DNA from: Chryseosolibacter sp964438975
Lineage (GTDB): Bacteria > Bacteroidota > Bacteroidia > Cytophagales > Cyclobacteriaceae
Reading direction: 5' to 3'
Assembly (NCBI GenBank): GCA_964438975.1
Contig: CAYTMU010000011.1
Span: 17,002-81,001, forward strand
DNA length: 64,000 nucleotides
In this document: one piece after another, positions 9,058 to 18,090 of the stretch
Numbering within the stretch: position 1 is the stretch's first letter
How the letters are laid out: every line of letters starts with the position of its first letter
Program-made: the position numbers and the translations under genes
Notes under the pieces: model-generated
The model's input: the letters and a program-made list of their open reading frames with translations, nothing else
Told to the model about the DNA's origin: nothing
Database searches by the model: none

Positions 9058-9836
9058 TGAGACTACGTGACAAAGTTGTCATCGTAACAGGCAGCACCAC
9101 AGGCATCGGAAGATCGATCGCGTTGCGATGCGTCGAAGAAGGCGCGAAGGTTGTCATTCATGGCCTGGAAGCCGATCTCGCTGAAGAGGTCGTAGGCCAA
9201 ATTCCTGCGGGCAATGGCATTGCTCATATAGAAGACCTCAGTGCTGCCCATGCGGCTGAGAAACTCGTGAATGCCGCGCTGAAAGCATTCGGGAAAATAG
9301 ATGCTGTGGTGAACAATGCCGCCTGGGTCGTGTCGTCCGACATCAATACGACGACGGATGAATTCTTCCGCAAAGTGCTAGAGGTAAATACTATCGCTCC
9401 GTTCGCATTGATCCGCACAGCACTGCCCCACCTAAAGGACACGCGCGGAACCGTCCTCAATATCGGATCGGTCAACGCCTGGAGTGGAGAACCGAACTTG
9501 CTGGCGTACAGCGTTTCGAAAGGAGCACTGACAACGATCACCCGGAATCTCGGCGACGCGCTGTTTCGGGAATACGGCATCAGGGTGAACCAGATCAATC
9601 CTGGCTGGATTCTCACCGAGAAAGAGATCGAACGAAAAAAATCCCAGGGACTACCAGACGACTGGTATAAGTCTCTGTCACCCCTTTTCGCCCCTGCCGG
9701 ACGACTGATCCATCCTTCTGAAGTCGCCGCCGCCGCCGTCCACTGGCTATCGGACGAGATGGGACCGATCTCGGGCCAGGTCATCGACTTTGAACAATAC
9801 CCGATGATCGGACGCAATCCGCCGAAGAACACATAG
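9057..9836 (+). CDS. Short-chain dehydrogenase/reductase
   Basis: 259 residues starting at a GTG that overlaps the previous stop. Classical SDR features are present: TGSTTGIGRS cofactor loop, NNAAWV, catalytic Ser in NIGSVNAWSG, YSVSKGAL (Tyr-x3-Lys) and RVNQINPGWILT. It is likely an NAD(P)-dependent oxidoreductase acting on a sugar-derived ketone or alcohol, working in sequence with the coupled MDR enzyme. The substrate cannot be read from the sequence. Confidence 0.9.
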   Translation: MRLRDKVVIVTGSTTGIGRSIALRCVEEGAKVVIHGLEADLAEEVVGQIPAGNGIAHIEDLSAAHAAEKLVNAALKAFGKIDAVVNNAAWVVSSDINTTTDEFFRKVLEVNTIAPFALIRTALPHLKDTRGTVLNIGSVNAWSGEPNLLAYSVSKGALTTITRNLGDALFREYGIRVNQINPGWILTEKEIERKKSQGLPDDWYKSLSPLFAPAGRLIHPSEVAAAAVHWLSDEMGPISGQVIDFEQYPMIGRNPPKNT

Positions 9837-9914
9837 TCCGGCGATAGTGCACCCGGAAGGACTGCTCTCCTCGCATAAACAAATAACTGTATACACTGCC
9901 AACTGAAATAAGCC

Positions 9915-10799
9915 ATGCCGAAACTCGCCGCCTTTCCCAAAGCATTCATGCAAGCCCTCTGCAAAGACGGTAGCATGAAACTATCCGAATGGATCGATCT
10001 TGCTTCCAAACTCGACATCGACGGACTTGAATGGTACGCCGGATTTCTCGAAATGCAGGACGAGTCAAAATGGACGCACTTTCGGAAATTGGTCGAAGAC
10101 AGGGGAAAAGTAATTCCCATGATGTGTTGTTCGCCAGACTTTACTCACACCGATGCCGCTTTCCGAAAAAACGAAATAGCCAAACAAAAACGGTGGATCG
10201 ATATGACGCAAGTGCTTGGCGGAAGCTACTGTCGCGTGCTGTCCGGCCAGCGTCGACCCGAGTTATCAGTCGACCAGGGGATCGAGCTTGCCGCCGAATC
10301 AATCGAAGAGTGCCTTCCCTATGCCTCCGAACGCGGAATCACATTGATCATCGAAAACCATTACAAGGACGATTTTTGGGAATACCCCGAGTTCGCTCAA
10401 AAAATGGATATCTTCTGCAAGCTCGTCGACCGGATCCATCATCCGAACTTCGGTGTCAACTACGACCCGAGCAACACCTATCTCGCCGGTGAAGATCCGA
10501 TCGAACTGCTTAAACGCGTATCACACCGCGTCGTGACGATGCACGCAAGTGACCGCTACCTGAAAGAAGGTACGATCGAAGATCTTCGCAAAGAAGAAGG
10601 AGGAGCGGCGGGTTATGCAAAGCGACTGAGCCACGGAGAGATCGGCAAGGGACTCAACGACTACGATGCCATCTTTACCGAACTCATAAGCAAAGGTTTC
10701 GACGGCTGGATCAGTATTGAAGACGGCGTTGACGGAATGGAGCAACTCGAACGGAGTGTTGCATTTCTCCGCCGAAAGATCGCGCAACACTGGGGTTAA
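9915..10799 (+). CDS. Sugar phosphate isomerase/epimerase-like TIM-barrel protein (AP_endonuc_2 family)
   Basis: 294 residues. Xylose-isomerase-like barrel landmarks are seen: GLEWYAGF, ERGITLIIENHYKDDFWE (metal-binding Glu), NFGVNYDPSNTYLAGEDP (Asp), VVTMHASDR (His) and WISIEDGVDGMEQL (final Glu). This set of Glu/Asp/His/Glu fits a divalent-metal keto-sugar epimerase or isomerase. In many Bacteroidota such proteins accompany Gfo/Idh/MocA oxidoreductases. Here it closes the plus-strand run and meets the NagA gene tail to tail, with the two stop codons sharing a TTAA. Confidence 0.85.
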   Translation: MPKLAAFPKAFMQALCKDGSMKLSEWIDLASKLDIDGLEWYAGFLEMQDESKWTHFRKLVEDRGKVIPMMCCSPDFTHTDAAFRKNEIAKQKRWIDMTQVLGGSYCRVLSGQRRPELSVDQGIELAAESIEECLPYASERGITLIIENHYKDDFWEYPEFAQKMDIFCKLVDRIHHPNFGVNYDPSNTYLAGEDPIELLKRVSHRVVTMHASDRYLKEGTIEDLRKEEGGAAGYAKRLSHGEIGKGLNDYDAIFTELISKGFDGWISIEDGVDGMEQLERSVAFLRRKIAQHWG

Positions 10800-12001
10800 T
10801 CACCGCGTGTACTTTCACGCCTGTGAACAATATGTCCCGCGACGATCGTCGTATCGACGGTGATATTCTCGTCAAAGATCACAATGTCTCCATCCTTGCC
10901 TTTGGCAATGGTACCTTTGCGATCACTTACGCCGACAATCCTCGCAGGCGTACTGGTCATCATCCGCACGGCATCCGTCAGCGGAACATCCGCCAACCGA
11001 ATCATATTCCGCACCAACCGGTCCGCAGTCGCTACACTCCCGGCAAACGCCGAGCGATCAGGCAGTTTGGCTACATCGTCTTCAATGATCACAGGCAAAC
11101 CGGTCTTGAGATTACCGAGCACGCTGGGACCGGGCGGTAGTCCAGCTGCCCGCATGGCATCCGTAATCAACGCGGTTCTATCGGCACCCTTCACTTTGTA
11201 CACAAGTTTCAGCAACGCAGGTGGAAGGTGCACACCATCAGCGATGATTTCCACGTCCATCTCATCGATGACAAAAGCGCTTTCCACGGCACCGGCGTAG
11301 CGAAATGCATTTCGTCTCGTAACCCCAGACATACCAGAATACAAATGCGTTGCCAGGGTATATCCGTTGTCAAATGCCTCGACAACTTCTTCGTAGACCG
11401 CATCCGTGTGAGCAAGGGCAGCAAGAATACCGTGCTCTCCGAGATATTGCGCAAACGCAAGTGCACCTTTTAACTCCGGTGCAGCACTCCAGCGGCGGAT
11501 AGATTTCGAGTGCGCGATCACCGCTTTGTACTCTTCGGGGTCTGGATCGCGGATATATCGTGGGTCCTGTGCGCCGCGTTGGTTCATCGCGAAGTAAGGT
11601 CCCTCGAGGTGCATTCCGAGGAACCGGGATCCCTTTGAATTGTTCCGGGACGCCTGCTCGTAGATGGTCAGCGTTTCGAGAAGTCCTTCGCGTTCGCTGG
11701 TTAGCGTCGTAGGGAGCATGGCAGTTGTACCATACCGCACATGCGTCTCAGCGATTTTCAGAAAAGCGGTTTCGCTACCATCCATAAAATCGTGACCACC
11801 GCCCCCGTGAACGTGAATATCGATGAAGCCGGGAGCGATATACTTTCCGCCAGCATCGATATTAACCGTGTCGGTCGTCTCGGGATTACCTTCACTTACA
11901 GCTGTGATCACACCACGCTCAATGACCACTGTTCCATTCGGAATGATGCGCCAGGGAGTGACGACCTTGCCATTGAATATCTTCAGAGGTTGATGAGACA
12001 T
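10796..12001 (-). CDS. nagA: N-acetylglucosamine-6-phosphate deacetylase
   Basis: 401 residues from ATG at 12001; an ATG two codons earlier (12007) is also possible, but an AGGA five to six bases before 12001 favours the later one. Amidohydrolase motifs of NagA are complete: DIHVHGGGGHDFMDG, MHLEGPYF, LAHTDA, ATHLYSGM and the catalytic Asp in LITDAMRAAGLPPG. It removes acetate from an N-acetylhexosamine 6-phosphate in the cytoplasm. It is the last gene of a six-gene minus-strand operon, directly behind the FucP/NagP-type permease. No nagB, nagK or nagE is visible in the window, so phosphorylation and deamination would need genes elsewhere or a different route. Confidence 0.93.
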   Translation of the reverse strand: MSHQPLKIFNGKVVTPWRIIPNGTVVIERGVITAVSEGNPETTDTVNIDAGGKYIAPGFIDIHVHGGGGHDFMDGSETAFLKIAETHVRYGTTAMLPTTLTSEREGLLETLTIYEQASRNNSKGSRFLGMHLEGPYFAMNQRGAQDPRYIRDPDPEEYKAVIAHSKSIRRWSAAPELKGALAFAQYLGEHGILAALAHTDAVYEEVVEAFDNGYTLATHLYSGMSGVTRRNAFRYAGAVESAFVIDEMDVEIIADGVHLPPALLKLVYKVKGADRTALITDAMRAAGLPPGPSVLGNLKTGLPVIIEDDVAKLPDRSAFAGSVATADRLVRNMIRLADVPLTDAVRMMTSTPARIVGVSDRKGTIAKGKDGDIVIFDENITVDTTIVAGHIVHRRESTRGD

Positions 12002-12008
12002 CTTCATC

Positions 12009-13379
12009 CTAATTATTTTTACTTGCTAAAGCCCAGCGCCGGAGGCGGTGCCCGCTTACAGCGTAATAGATCAGATACAAGTAGCACGGGAATAGCACCC
12101 AGTAAGCGGTGCGAAGATCGTACACGTCAGCAAAGTGTCCGTATACGAGTGGAAGGATCGCGTTCCCGCATAGTCCCATGATCATAATAGAAGCACCGAG
12201 CTTCGTGAATTTTCCCAATCCTTCGATCGCGAGCGGCCAGATACCCGCCCATACCAGGGAGTTTGCCAGGCCGAGTAACACAACAAACCAAAGCGAGAGG
12301 TCCGCTGAATGCCCCAGGAACGTTACGTCTCCTTCGAGATAGATAATACCCAACGTGAAGATCGCACCGAGAACAGTGCACAGCCGAAGCATATTGCGCT
12401 GACTGATAAGGCGTGGAATGCAGGCAATACCCAGGAGGTAGCCACAGATGGTTGCTGCAAGTGTATAGGAGGGAAACACTTTTGCCTCCATCAAGTCAAT
12501 ACCCATTGACTGCGCATAGCCGATAATCGAGTCGATAGCAATGACCTGGGTGCCGACATGAATAAAGATCGCCAATGCACCGAGGATCAAATGTGGGAAT
12601 TGAAATATACTTGTCTTACTAGAATTAGCTGCTGCCACTTCAGCGCTCTCCTTCTCAGTATTGATCTCGGGAAGGGGTGAGTAACGCATAAACAAGCCAA
12701 GAAGAAAGAGAACCGTTCCGACGCAAGCGTACGGTACGATTACCCTGCGGATCAATCCGTCCAGCGCAGCATTCTTCTCCTCCTCGCCCATTGTTGCGAG
12801 TTGATCGAACATCGCACTATCAGTCGTCTTGAGGATCACGAGTCCGAATAGGATAGGTGCAAGAATACCGGCTCCTTTATTGCAAATACCCATGATACTG
12901 ATCCTCTGTGCCGCCCGCTCCCGCGGACCGAGAACTGTGATGTATGGGTTCACCGCGGTCTGTAAAACTGCGAGACCGGCCCCGAGTCCGAACAATCCAA
13001 TCAGAAAGATCTCATAGGTACGTGCATACGCCGCAGGTATGAATATAAACGCGCCCACCGCCATGATCCAGAAACCGTACATCATTCCGCGTTTGAATCC
13101 GACACGCTTGAGCAGGTAGCCAGACGGAACCGACATAACGAAATATGAGATATAAAATGCGAACGCAACGAGATACGCCTGAAAGTTCGTCTCCAGTTCA
13201 CAGGCGATCTTAAAGTAGGGTATAAGGATCGCGTTGATCCAGGATATGAATCCAATGATAAAAAAGATCATTGCGATAATTGCAATAGACATGATGGTCG
13301 TCTTTCTATCAAGCGACCCTACATCTACGGATTCAGGCTTATCGTTACTTTGTTTTGTCTTAATTGTAGTCGAGCTCAT
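12009..13379 (-). CDS. MFS sugar permease, FucP/NagP-type
   Basis: 456 residues from ATG at 13379, with about 12 membrane segments. The sequence INAILIPYFKIACELETNFQAYLVAFAFYISYF and GYLLKRVGFKRGM is typical of the fucose:H+ symporter / GlcNAc permease (NagP) group. The start of nagA lies 1-7 bases downstream, so the pair is probably translated together. An N-acetylamino sugar is the simplest substrate guess, but the operon also holds sugar oxidoreductases, so an unusual derivative is possible. A loop rich in Glu/Asn/Ser between the two six-helix halves is normal for the family. Confidence 0.88.
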   Translation of the reverse strand: MSSTTIKTKQSNDKPESVDVGSLDRKTTIMSIAIIAMIFFIIGFISWINAILIPYFKIACELETNFQAYLVAFAFYISYFVMSVPSGYLLKRVGFKRGMMYGFWIMAVGAFIFIPAAYARTYEIFLIGLFGLGAGLAVLQTAVNPYITVLGPRERAAQRISIMGICNKGAGILAPILFGLVILKTTDSAMFDQLATMGEEEKNAALDGLIRRVIVPYACVGTVLFLLGLFMRYSPLPEINTEKESAEVAAANSSKTSIFQFPHLILGALAIFIHVGTQVIAIDSIIGYAQSMGIDLMEAKVFPSYTLAATICGYLLGIACIPRLISQRNMLRLCTVLGAIFTLGIIYLEGDVTFLGHSADLSLWFVVLLGLANSLVWAGIWPLAIEGLGKFTKLGASIMIMGLCGNAILPLVYGHFADVYDLRTAYWVLFPCYLYLIYYAVSGHRLRRWALASKNN

Positions 13380-13424
13380 GAACAAATGCTTGTCTAAATT
13401 AGTGGGGAAGGATGATACAGCGGG

Positions 13425-14768
13425 TCAGACTATCGGCTCCCAGCCCGGTTCGTATTCCCGGCTCCAGTATTTTCCGGCCTCCGCATCGTTGAGAATGTGG
13501 CCATTGGCAGGATCGATACTAAGCGTCCGGCCAGAGCGTTGCGCAATATTGCCGAGTTGCACCAGGAGTGTGCTCTTGTGGCCGCCGAGGATATCGGCGC
13601 TCTGAGTCGTTCCTTTCCGGATACCGTCGAAGAAGTTGAGGATATGGTAGCCGTCGAGTTGTTGTGATGGGTTCGCAGCATTGCGGGCGTCGACGGTAAT
13701 CGTATTCTCTACATTCTTCATCACGTTATTCTTGTGATCAAAGATCTTGTACGCGTTTCCGCTGTCGATCTGCAGTGCCCCCCGTTCGCCGTAGAAGATC
13801 ACGCCGACGTTTTTTCCATCTACAGGGTTGCCGTTGCAACTGCGTCCTTCCCAGGTGATCGACGCTTTGTCTCCAAACTCAAGGGAAATAACCTGGGTGT
13901 CCGGCGTTTCCCAATCATCCTGATAGCGATACCGGCCCCCGGCCGATGTTACACGAGTGGGATAATCAACATTGAGTCCCCAACGCGCGAGATCGACCAT
14001 GTGTGTACCATTATTCAACGCCTCACCCGTTCCCCAATGCCAGAACCAATGCCAGTTGTAATGAATGACATTGTCCTTGTACGGTTTGCGGGGAGCAGGT
14101 CCCTGCCAGAGTTCATAATCCAGCCAGGAAGGCACCGGCGTGGACTTACCGATTCCGATCGATTCCCGGTTATTTGTATACCATGTCTTGGCGAAGTATA
14201 CGCGGCCGATCGCTCCATCGTGAATCTGCTTGATTGCCTCCACGACGTTGGGCCATGACCGACGCTGGTTACCCATCTGAATTACACGGTTGTACTTGGC
14301 GGCAGCCTGTACGACCAATTCACCTTCTCGCGGATTGTGACTACAAGGCTTCTCCAGATAAACATGCTTGCCTGCCTTGCACGCCAGAATTCCTGCAGGC
14401 GCATGCCAGTGGTCAGGCGCCGTAACGATCAGTGCATCGACATCCTTGTCGTCCAGTGCTTTTCGAAAATCGGGTGTCGCCCGAGGTTTCTTTCCCTGGA
14501 TCGCTTCGACGGCAACAATGCATTTTTCGGCCGCGCGCGTATCGACATCAGATACATGTGTCACGTGACAATCATCCTGACGAGCGAAATTTGTCGCAAC
14601 GGCAAGGCCGCGCGAATTCACACCCATTGCTACGACATTGATCCGCTCATTTGCACCGATGATGTCGCGGTAGCTCTTTGCACTGAATCCGGGGAGTATT
14701 CCTCCGAATGTGATGGCAGTCGCACCGAGCGCCGTCTTCTTGATGAATTCTCTTCTGTTCCTGGTCAT
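13425..14768 (-). CDS. Exported Gfo/Idh/MocA-family oxidoreductase (Tat signal)
   Basis: 447 residues. The N-terminus NRREFIKKTALGATAITFGGI is a twin-arginine signal, so the folded enzyme with bound cofactor is probably exported to the periplasm. The Rossmann start is INVVAMGVNSRGLAVATN, and the family motif is YLEKPCSHNPREGELV (catalytic Lys in EKP). The C-terminal half carries WHWFWHWGTGEALNNGTH with the active-site His. Exported members oxidise or reduce hexoses or glycosides with a tightly held NAD(P). It sits 26 bases from the second Gfo/Idh gene in the operon. Confidence 0.88.
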   Translation of the reverse strand: MTRNRREFIKKTALGATAITFGGILPGFSAKSYRDIIGANERINVVAMGVNSRGLAVATNFARQDDCHVTHVSDVDTRAAEKCIVAVEAIQGKKPRATPDFRKALDDKDVDALIVTAPDHWHAPAGILACKAGKHVYLEKPCSHNPREGELVVQAAAKYNRVIQMGNQRRSWPNVVEAIKQIHDGAIGRVYFAKTWYTNNRESIGIGKSTPVPSWLDYELWQGPAPRKPYKDNVIHYNWHWFWHWGTGEALNNGTHMVDLARWGLNVDYPTRVTSAGGRYRYQDDWETPDTQVISLEFGDKASITWEGRSCNGNPVDGKNVGVIFYGERGALQIDSGNAYKIFDHKNNVMKNVENTITVDARNAANPSQQLDGYHILNFFDGIRKGTTQSADILGGHKSTLLVQLGNIAQRSGRTLSIDPANGHILNDAEAGKYWSREYEPGWEPIV

Positions 14769-14794
14769 TTGAACTGATCGTTTTATCGGCGTGA

Positions 14795-15829
14795 TTACTT
14801 TCGAAGTGATGACGTAGCCTTTTCTAACACACTTGCCAGTGTCACAACTTTACCTCCCTGGCGTTTGCTCTCGTCGGCGGCTTCCATAAATGCAAAGATC
14901 TCGATCGTTTCTTCCGCGGTCACGGGCGCTACTCCTGTCTGAAAGAATTTCGCGACCTGTACGAGTAGCGGGTCGTAACCTCCGTCACCATCAAGGCGCT
15001 CGATGGACTTGTCGCCATACACGTTTCCTCCATATCCGGTCTTGTTGTACCGGACACCGCGATACGTCCCGATCCGTCCATCGTTCCAGACACCTACGAC
15101 AACATCCGCATCGGCAGCATGCGTGCGCGACACGTGAACACATCCCGTTCCCATGAGCGTGAACAACATTTCTACTCCATGGATGCCATACCATGAAAAG
15201 TCCATGTGTGTCTCTTCGAGATGCGCGGGACTGAAAACATCGACACCGTGAATCTTGCCGGCCTTTCCTTTCGCATTGGCCTGCACTGTATGCGCGTACC
15301 GCAGTGACGACGACGAGAACACCGGTACCTTATACTTTTTCGCCTGGTCAAAGATCGCGACGGCATCCGAAAGCGACGCCGCGATCGGCTTGTCGATGAA
15401 TACTGTCTTCCCGGCCTTGAATACAGGAATGGCCTGCTCGAGATGCAGCCGTCCATCGTTCGTCTCCAGTAATACAACATCACATACGCGCAGCAAATCC
15501 GCTATCGAGTCCACAATCGTCACGCCCAGTTTCTTCACGTCTTCGATATATCCGGGTATTCGTTTGACGCTTGATTCTATATCATTGCTGCCTTTCGGAT
15601 ACGCAGCGACCACGCGATACCCACCGTATTCGGGGCCGGCATTGGCAGCGTTAAGCGTCTTAGTAAATGCGACGCTATGTGATGTGTCGAGTCCGATCAT
15701 GCCCACCCTCTTTCCCTTCTCCTGTGAGGCGCCGTAAAGCAGCGTCGCAGGTGTCAGACTGATTCCTAATCCCAGGCTCGCCATCGCTGATAATCTTAGA
15801 AAGGTCCTTCGGTCAGATGTGTTATCCAT
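14795..15829 (-). CDS. Second exported Gfo/Idh/MocA-family oxidoreductase
   Basis: 344 residues from ATG at 15829; an upstream in-frame start at 15871 would bury the signal. The N-terminus DRRTFLRLSAMASLGLGISL looks like a Tat signal. The family core KRVGMIGLDTSHSVAFTK and TVFIDKPIAASLSDAVAIF (DKP in place of EKP) is present, with DFSWYGIHGVEMLFTLMGTG near the active site. The TSHS at the nucleotide loop differs from the usual G.GxxG, as in the subgroup with a GLDTSH start. It probably acts in the periplasm with its neighbour, possibly as a redox pair on one glycoside. Confidence 0.85.
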   Translation of the reverse strand: MDNTSDRRTFLRLSAMASLGLGISLTPATLLYGASQEKGKRVGMIGLDTSHSVAFTKTLNAANAGPEYGGYRVVAAYPKGSNDIESSVKRIPGYIEDVKKLGVTIVDSIADLLRVCDVVLLETNDGRLHLEQAIPVFKAGKTVFIDKPIAASLSDAVAIFDQAKKYKVPVFSSSSLRYAHTVQANAKGKAGKIHGVDVFSPAHLEETHMDFSWYGIHGVEMLFTLMGTGCVHVSRTHAADADVVVGVWNDGRIGTYRGVRYNKTGYGGNVYGDKSIERLDGDGGYDPLLVQVAKFFQTGVAPVTAEETIEIFAFMEAADESKRQGGKVVTLASVLEKATSSLRK

Positions 15830-15909
15830 AGTTGGTTTGATTGTGAGCAATTCCTTTCCTAATCCGCACAAAATACCAAGAAGTTCTCGTAGAAACGGAA
15901 CCGTTGGTC

Positions 15910-16989
15910 CTAAATCCGGGCAGCCGTCTGCTCGAGAAGTCTTTTGACGAACTCGTCATCCGTCAAGTGCGGATAGGCTGTACAGACACGGTCTATCTCT
16001 TCCATTTGTCCCGGCGAAAGCTCCTCTTTCGGATTAAGGCACCATCTTCCGTCGAGAAGGCCCTGTCGTCTCAACACTTCGTGTATTCCAGGAATGCAAC
16101 CGTGAAAGCTATGTGCAGGGTCGAAGATGGCCGCGTTCATATCCGTAACCTCAATACCTCTGGTCAGCAACTCATCCATTCCTTTCATTCCGTTTGCCTT
16201 GGATGCTTTGACCGCGCTCAACAGTTCCACTGCCCCGCGCGTCCAGACCGCCCAATGTCCCAGCAACCCTCCGACAAACTCCTTTTCTATTACCTTTCCA
16301 TCTACTTCAAACCGGTAGGTTGTTAGCAGATCGGCAACAATGTTGTCGTCGTTACCGGTGTAGAGAGCTATCTGATCATGCCTTCCGGAATGGCATATGG
16401 CTCGTACAACATCCAGGGTTTGATACCGGTTAAAGGCGGCCACCTTAATAGCGTGAACGTTCGCCGTCTTCGCAAAAGCAAGCCAGAATTCGTATGAAAA
16501 GATTCTCCCTCCTACGCTAGGCTGAAGATAGAAACCGAACACGGGAATGACATCAGCGACTGCACGCACTCTGTCCAGTATCTGCTCTTCAGTCCAGTCT
16601 GCGAGCCCTCCCATACTCAGCAAGCCCAGATCATACCCCAATCGCACAGCGGTGTCAGCCTCCGCGACAGCCTGCTTCGTCGGCCCGACGATTCCTGCTA
16701 CGCGAATGAACGGACGGTCAAGCGACGCATTCTGTACCTCTTCCGACGCGAGTTCGAGCACCCTGGTATAGAGGTTGATCTTCGGGTCGCGGATCTCAAA
16801 CTGAGTAGTGTGGACGCCCACGGCGATACCGCCCGATTCACACGCGATATAATACTGCGTCAATCCGCGTTGTCGCCGTTCATCCAACTTGCGATCAGCG
16901 GTAAGAGCAAGTGGATGCGCGGGTATGACCGTTCCTTCGTGGAGCAGTGTCCCGATATTTCCTTTGATCGAATCATTTCCCATAGCCAT
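15910..16989 (-). CDS. Dihydrodipicolinate synthase-family aldolase/lyase
   Basis: 359 residues, longer than the roughly 300 of DapA or NanA because of a C-terminal extension. The barrel includes GGIAVGVHTTQF, the Tyr-containing FGFYLQPSVGGR, and the likely Schiff-base lysine in VHAIKVAAFNRYQTLDV. Family members cleave or condense 2-keto acids such as N-acetylneuraminate or keto-deoxy-sugar acids. It is unlikely to be the lysine-pathway DapA given its neighbours and divergent active-site loops. The start ATG overlaps the stop of the epimerase gene (TGATG), so the two are translationally coupled. Confidence 0.82.
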   Translation of the reverse strand: MAMGNDSIKGNIGTLLHEGTVIPAHPLALTADRKLDERRQRGLTQYYIACESGGIAVGVHTTQFEIRDPKINLYTRVLELASEEVQNASLDRPFIRVAGIVGPTKQAVAEADTAVRLGYDLGLLSMGGLADWTEEQILDRVRAVADVIPVFGFYLQPSVGGRIFSYEFWLAFAKTANVHAIKVAAFNRYQTLDVVRAICHSGRHDQIALYTGNDDNIVADLLTTYRFEVDGKVIEKEFVGGLLGHWAVWTRGAVELLSAVKASKANGMKGMDELLTRGIEVTDMNAAIFDPAHSFHGCIPGIHEVLRRQGLLDGRWCLNPKEELSPGQMEEIDRVCTAYPHLTDDEFVKRLLEQTAARI

Positions 16990-18005
16990 CAGAATTTACC
17001 TTCCCTTTCCTGAAAATGTGTTGGTTTGTTTAATGTTTTTCCTCCCTCTTGTACCCAGGAAGCAATCAGTCCGAGCATTTGACGTACCGTAACGCGGGGA
17101 TAACCGAACAGTTGGTGAGCCCGGGAGGCATTGTTCAGAAGCGCAGTCGGCTGCGGTTCCCCGGTAAATGAAGGCTCCTTGCCCAGCAATTTGCCGAACT
17201 CCTGCGCCAGCCACTTCACAGAGATCGTCTCGGGACCGGTAACATTCAGCAGCTTCGCGGGGACGTCACAGTGATGAAGGGAGCGAATAGCGATCTCGTT
17301 GGCGTCACCCTGCCAGATCACATTGACAAAACCCGTCGTGAGATCGATCGGCCTGCCTTCATTAACTGACCTCGCAACCTCCAGGAGGACGCCATACCGC
17401 AGATCGATCGCATAGTTCAACCGGTATATCAACGTCGGTATATTGTACTTCAGGGAGAAATACTGAAATATGCGTTCGCGTCCGAGACACGACTGACCGT
17501 ACTCTCCCACGGGTGCTGCAGGCTCCTCCTCCGCGGCGCCTCCACTCGTCACAGGCAAGAACGGATAAACGTTTCCGGTGGAGAACGCGACAATCCGGGC
17601 ATCCTTGTAACGCTCGGCGACCCGTCCCGGAAGATACGTATTCATAGCCCAGGTAAATGGCTCCTTTCCTGTGGTACCAAATTTCTGGCCCGCGAGATAG
17701 ATGACGTTAGGAACGTCGGGCAAGGCTTCCAGTTCATCGTCATTTAACAGGTCTGCTGAGATAGTCTCAATCCCGTAGGATGCCAGTTCCTGTTTGGCAG
17801 CCGGATCGGAAAAACGGGATACGCCGATGATACGCCGTTTCACGCCGGCAAGCTCAGTCGCTTGCTGCGCTACGCGGGCCATAGACGGCCCCATCTTGCC
17901 CGCTACTCCAAGAAAAATTATGTCGCCCTGCAGACGTTTCATATCAGACACAAGCGCGTCCGACGGTTTGAGCAGTTCCTGCTCTTCCTGTTCCAATTCA
18001 GTCAT
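16989..18005 (-). CDS. NAD-dependent epimerase/dehydratase-like protein with altered YxxxK motif
   Basis: 338 residues from ATG at 18005; a TTG at 18044 is a weaker alternative. An extended-SDR Rossmann start is seen at IIFLGVAGKMGPSMARVA, followed by VIYLAGQKFGTTG and VAFSTGNVYPF. Where the catalytic Tyr-x3-Lys should be, the sequence reads GEYGQSCLGRE, so Lys is replaced by Cys. Later parts (RLNYAIDLRYGVL, NVIWQGDANE, LNVTGPE) fit the substrate half. It is the first gene of the minus-strand operon and is coupled to the DapA-like gene. The substrate is unknown; it may bind rather than epimerise a nucleotide-free sugar acid. Confidence 0.82.
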   Translation of the reverse strand: MTELEQEEQELLKPSDALVSDMKRLQGDIIFLGVAGKMGPSMARVAQQATELAGVKRRIIGVSRFSDPAAKQELASYGIETISADLLNDDELEALPDVPNVIYLAGQKFGTTGKEPFTWAMNTYLPGRVAERYKDARIVAFSTGNVYPFLPVTSGGAAEEEPAAPVGEYGQSCLGRERIFQYFSLKYNIPTLIYRLNYAIDLRYGVLLEVARSVNEGRPIDLTTGFVNVIWQGDANEIAIRSLHHCDVPAKLLNVTGPETISVKWLAQEFGKLLGKEPSFTGEPQPTALLNNASRAHQLFGYPRVTVRQMLGLIASWVQEGGKTLNKPTHFQEREGKF

Positions 18006-18090
18006 TTCAACAATAGATTGTAAGGTTGCTGACGGTTGCAACACCCGACGCGCTGACTTCAGGCGGCAGTGTCTTTCACCTTCATAATAT

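Noticed and set aside
9224..10120. 298-codon open frame antisense to the SDR and isomerase genes
   Set aside because: Both sense genes have intact motifs. The antisense product is Ser-rich without a recognisable fold.
15910..16989. Lysine-pathway dapA
   Set aside because: Longer than DapA, divergent at the pyruvate-binding loop and embedded in a sugar operon. A different keto-acid lyase is more likely.
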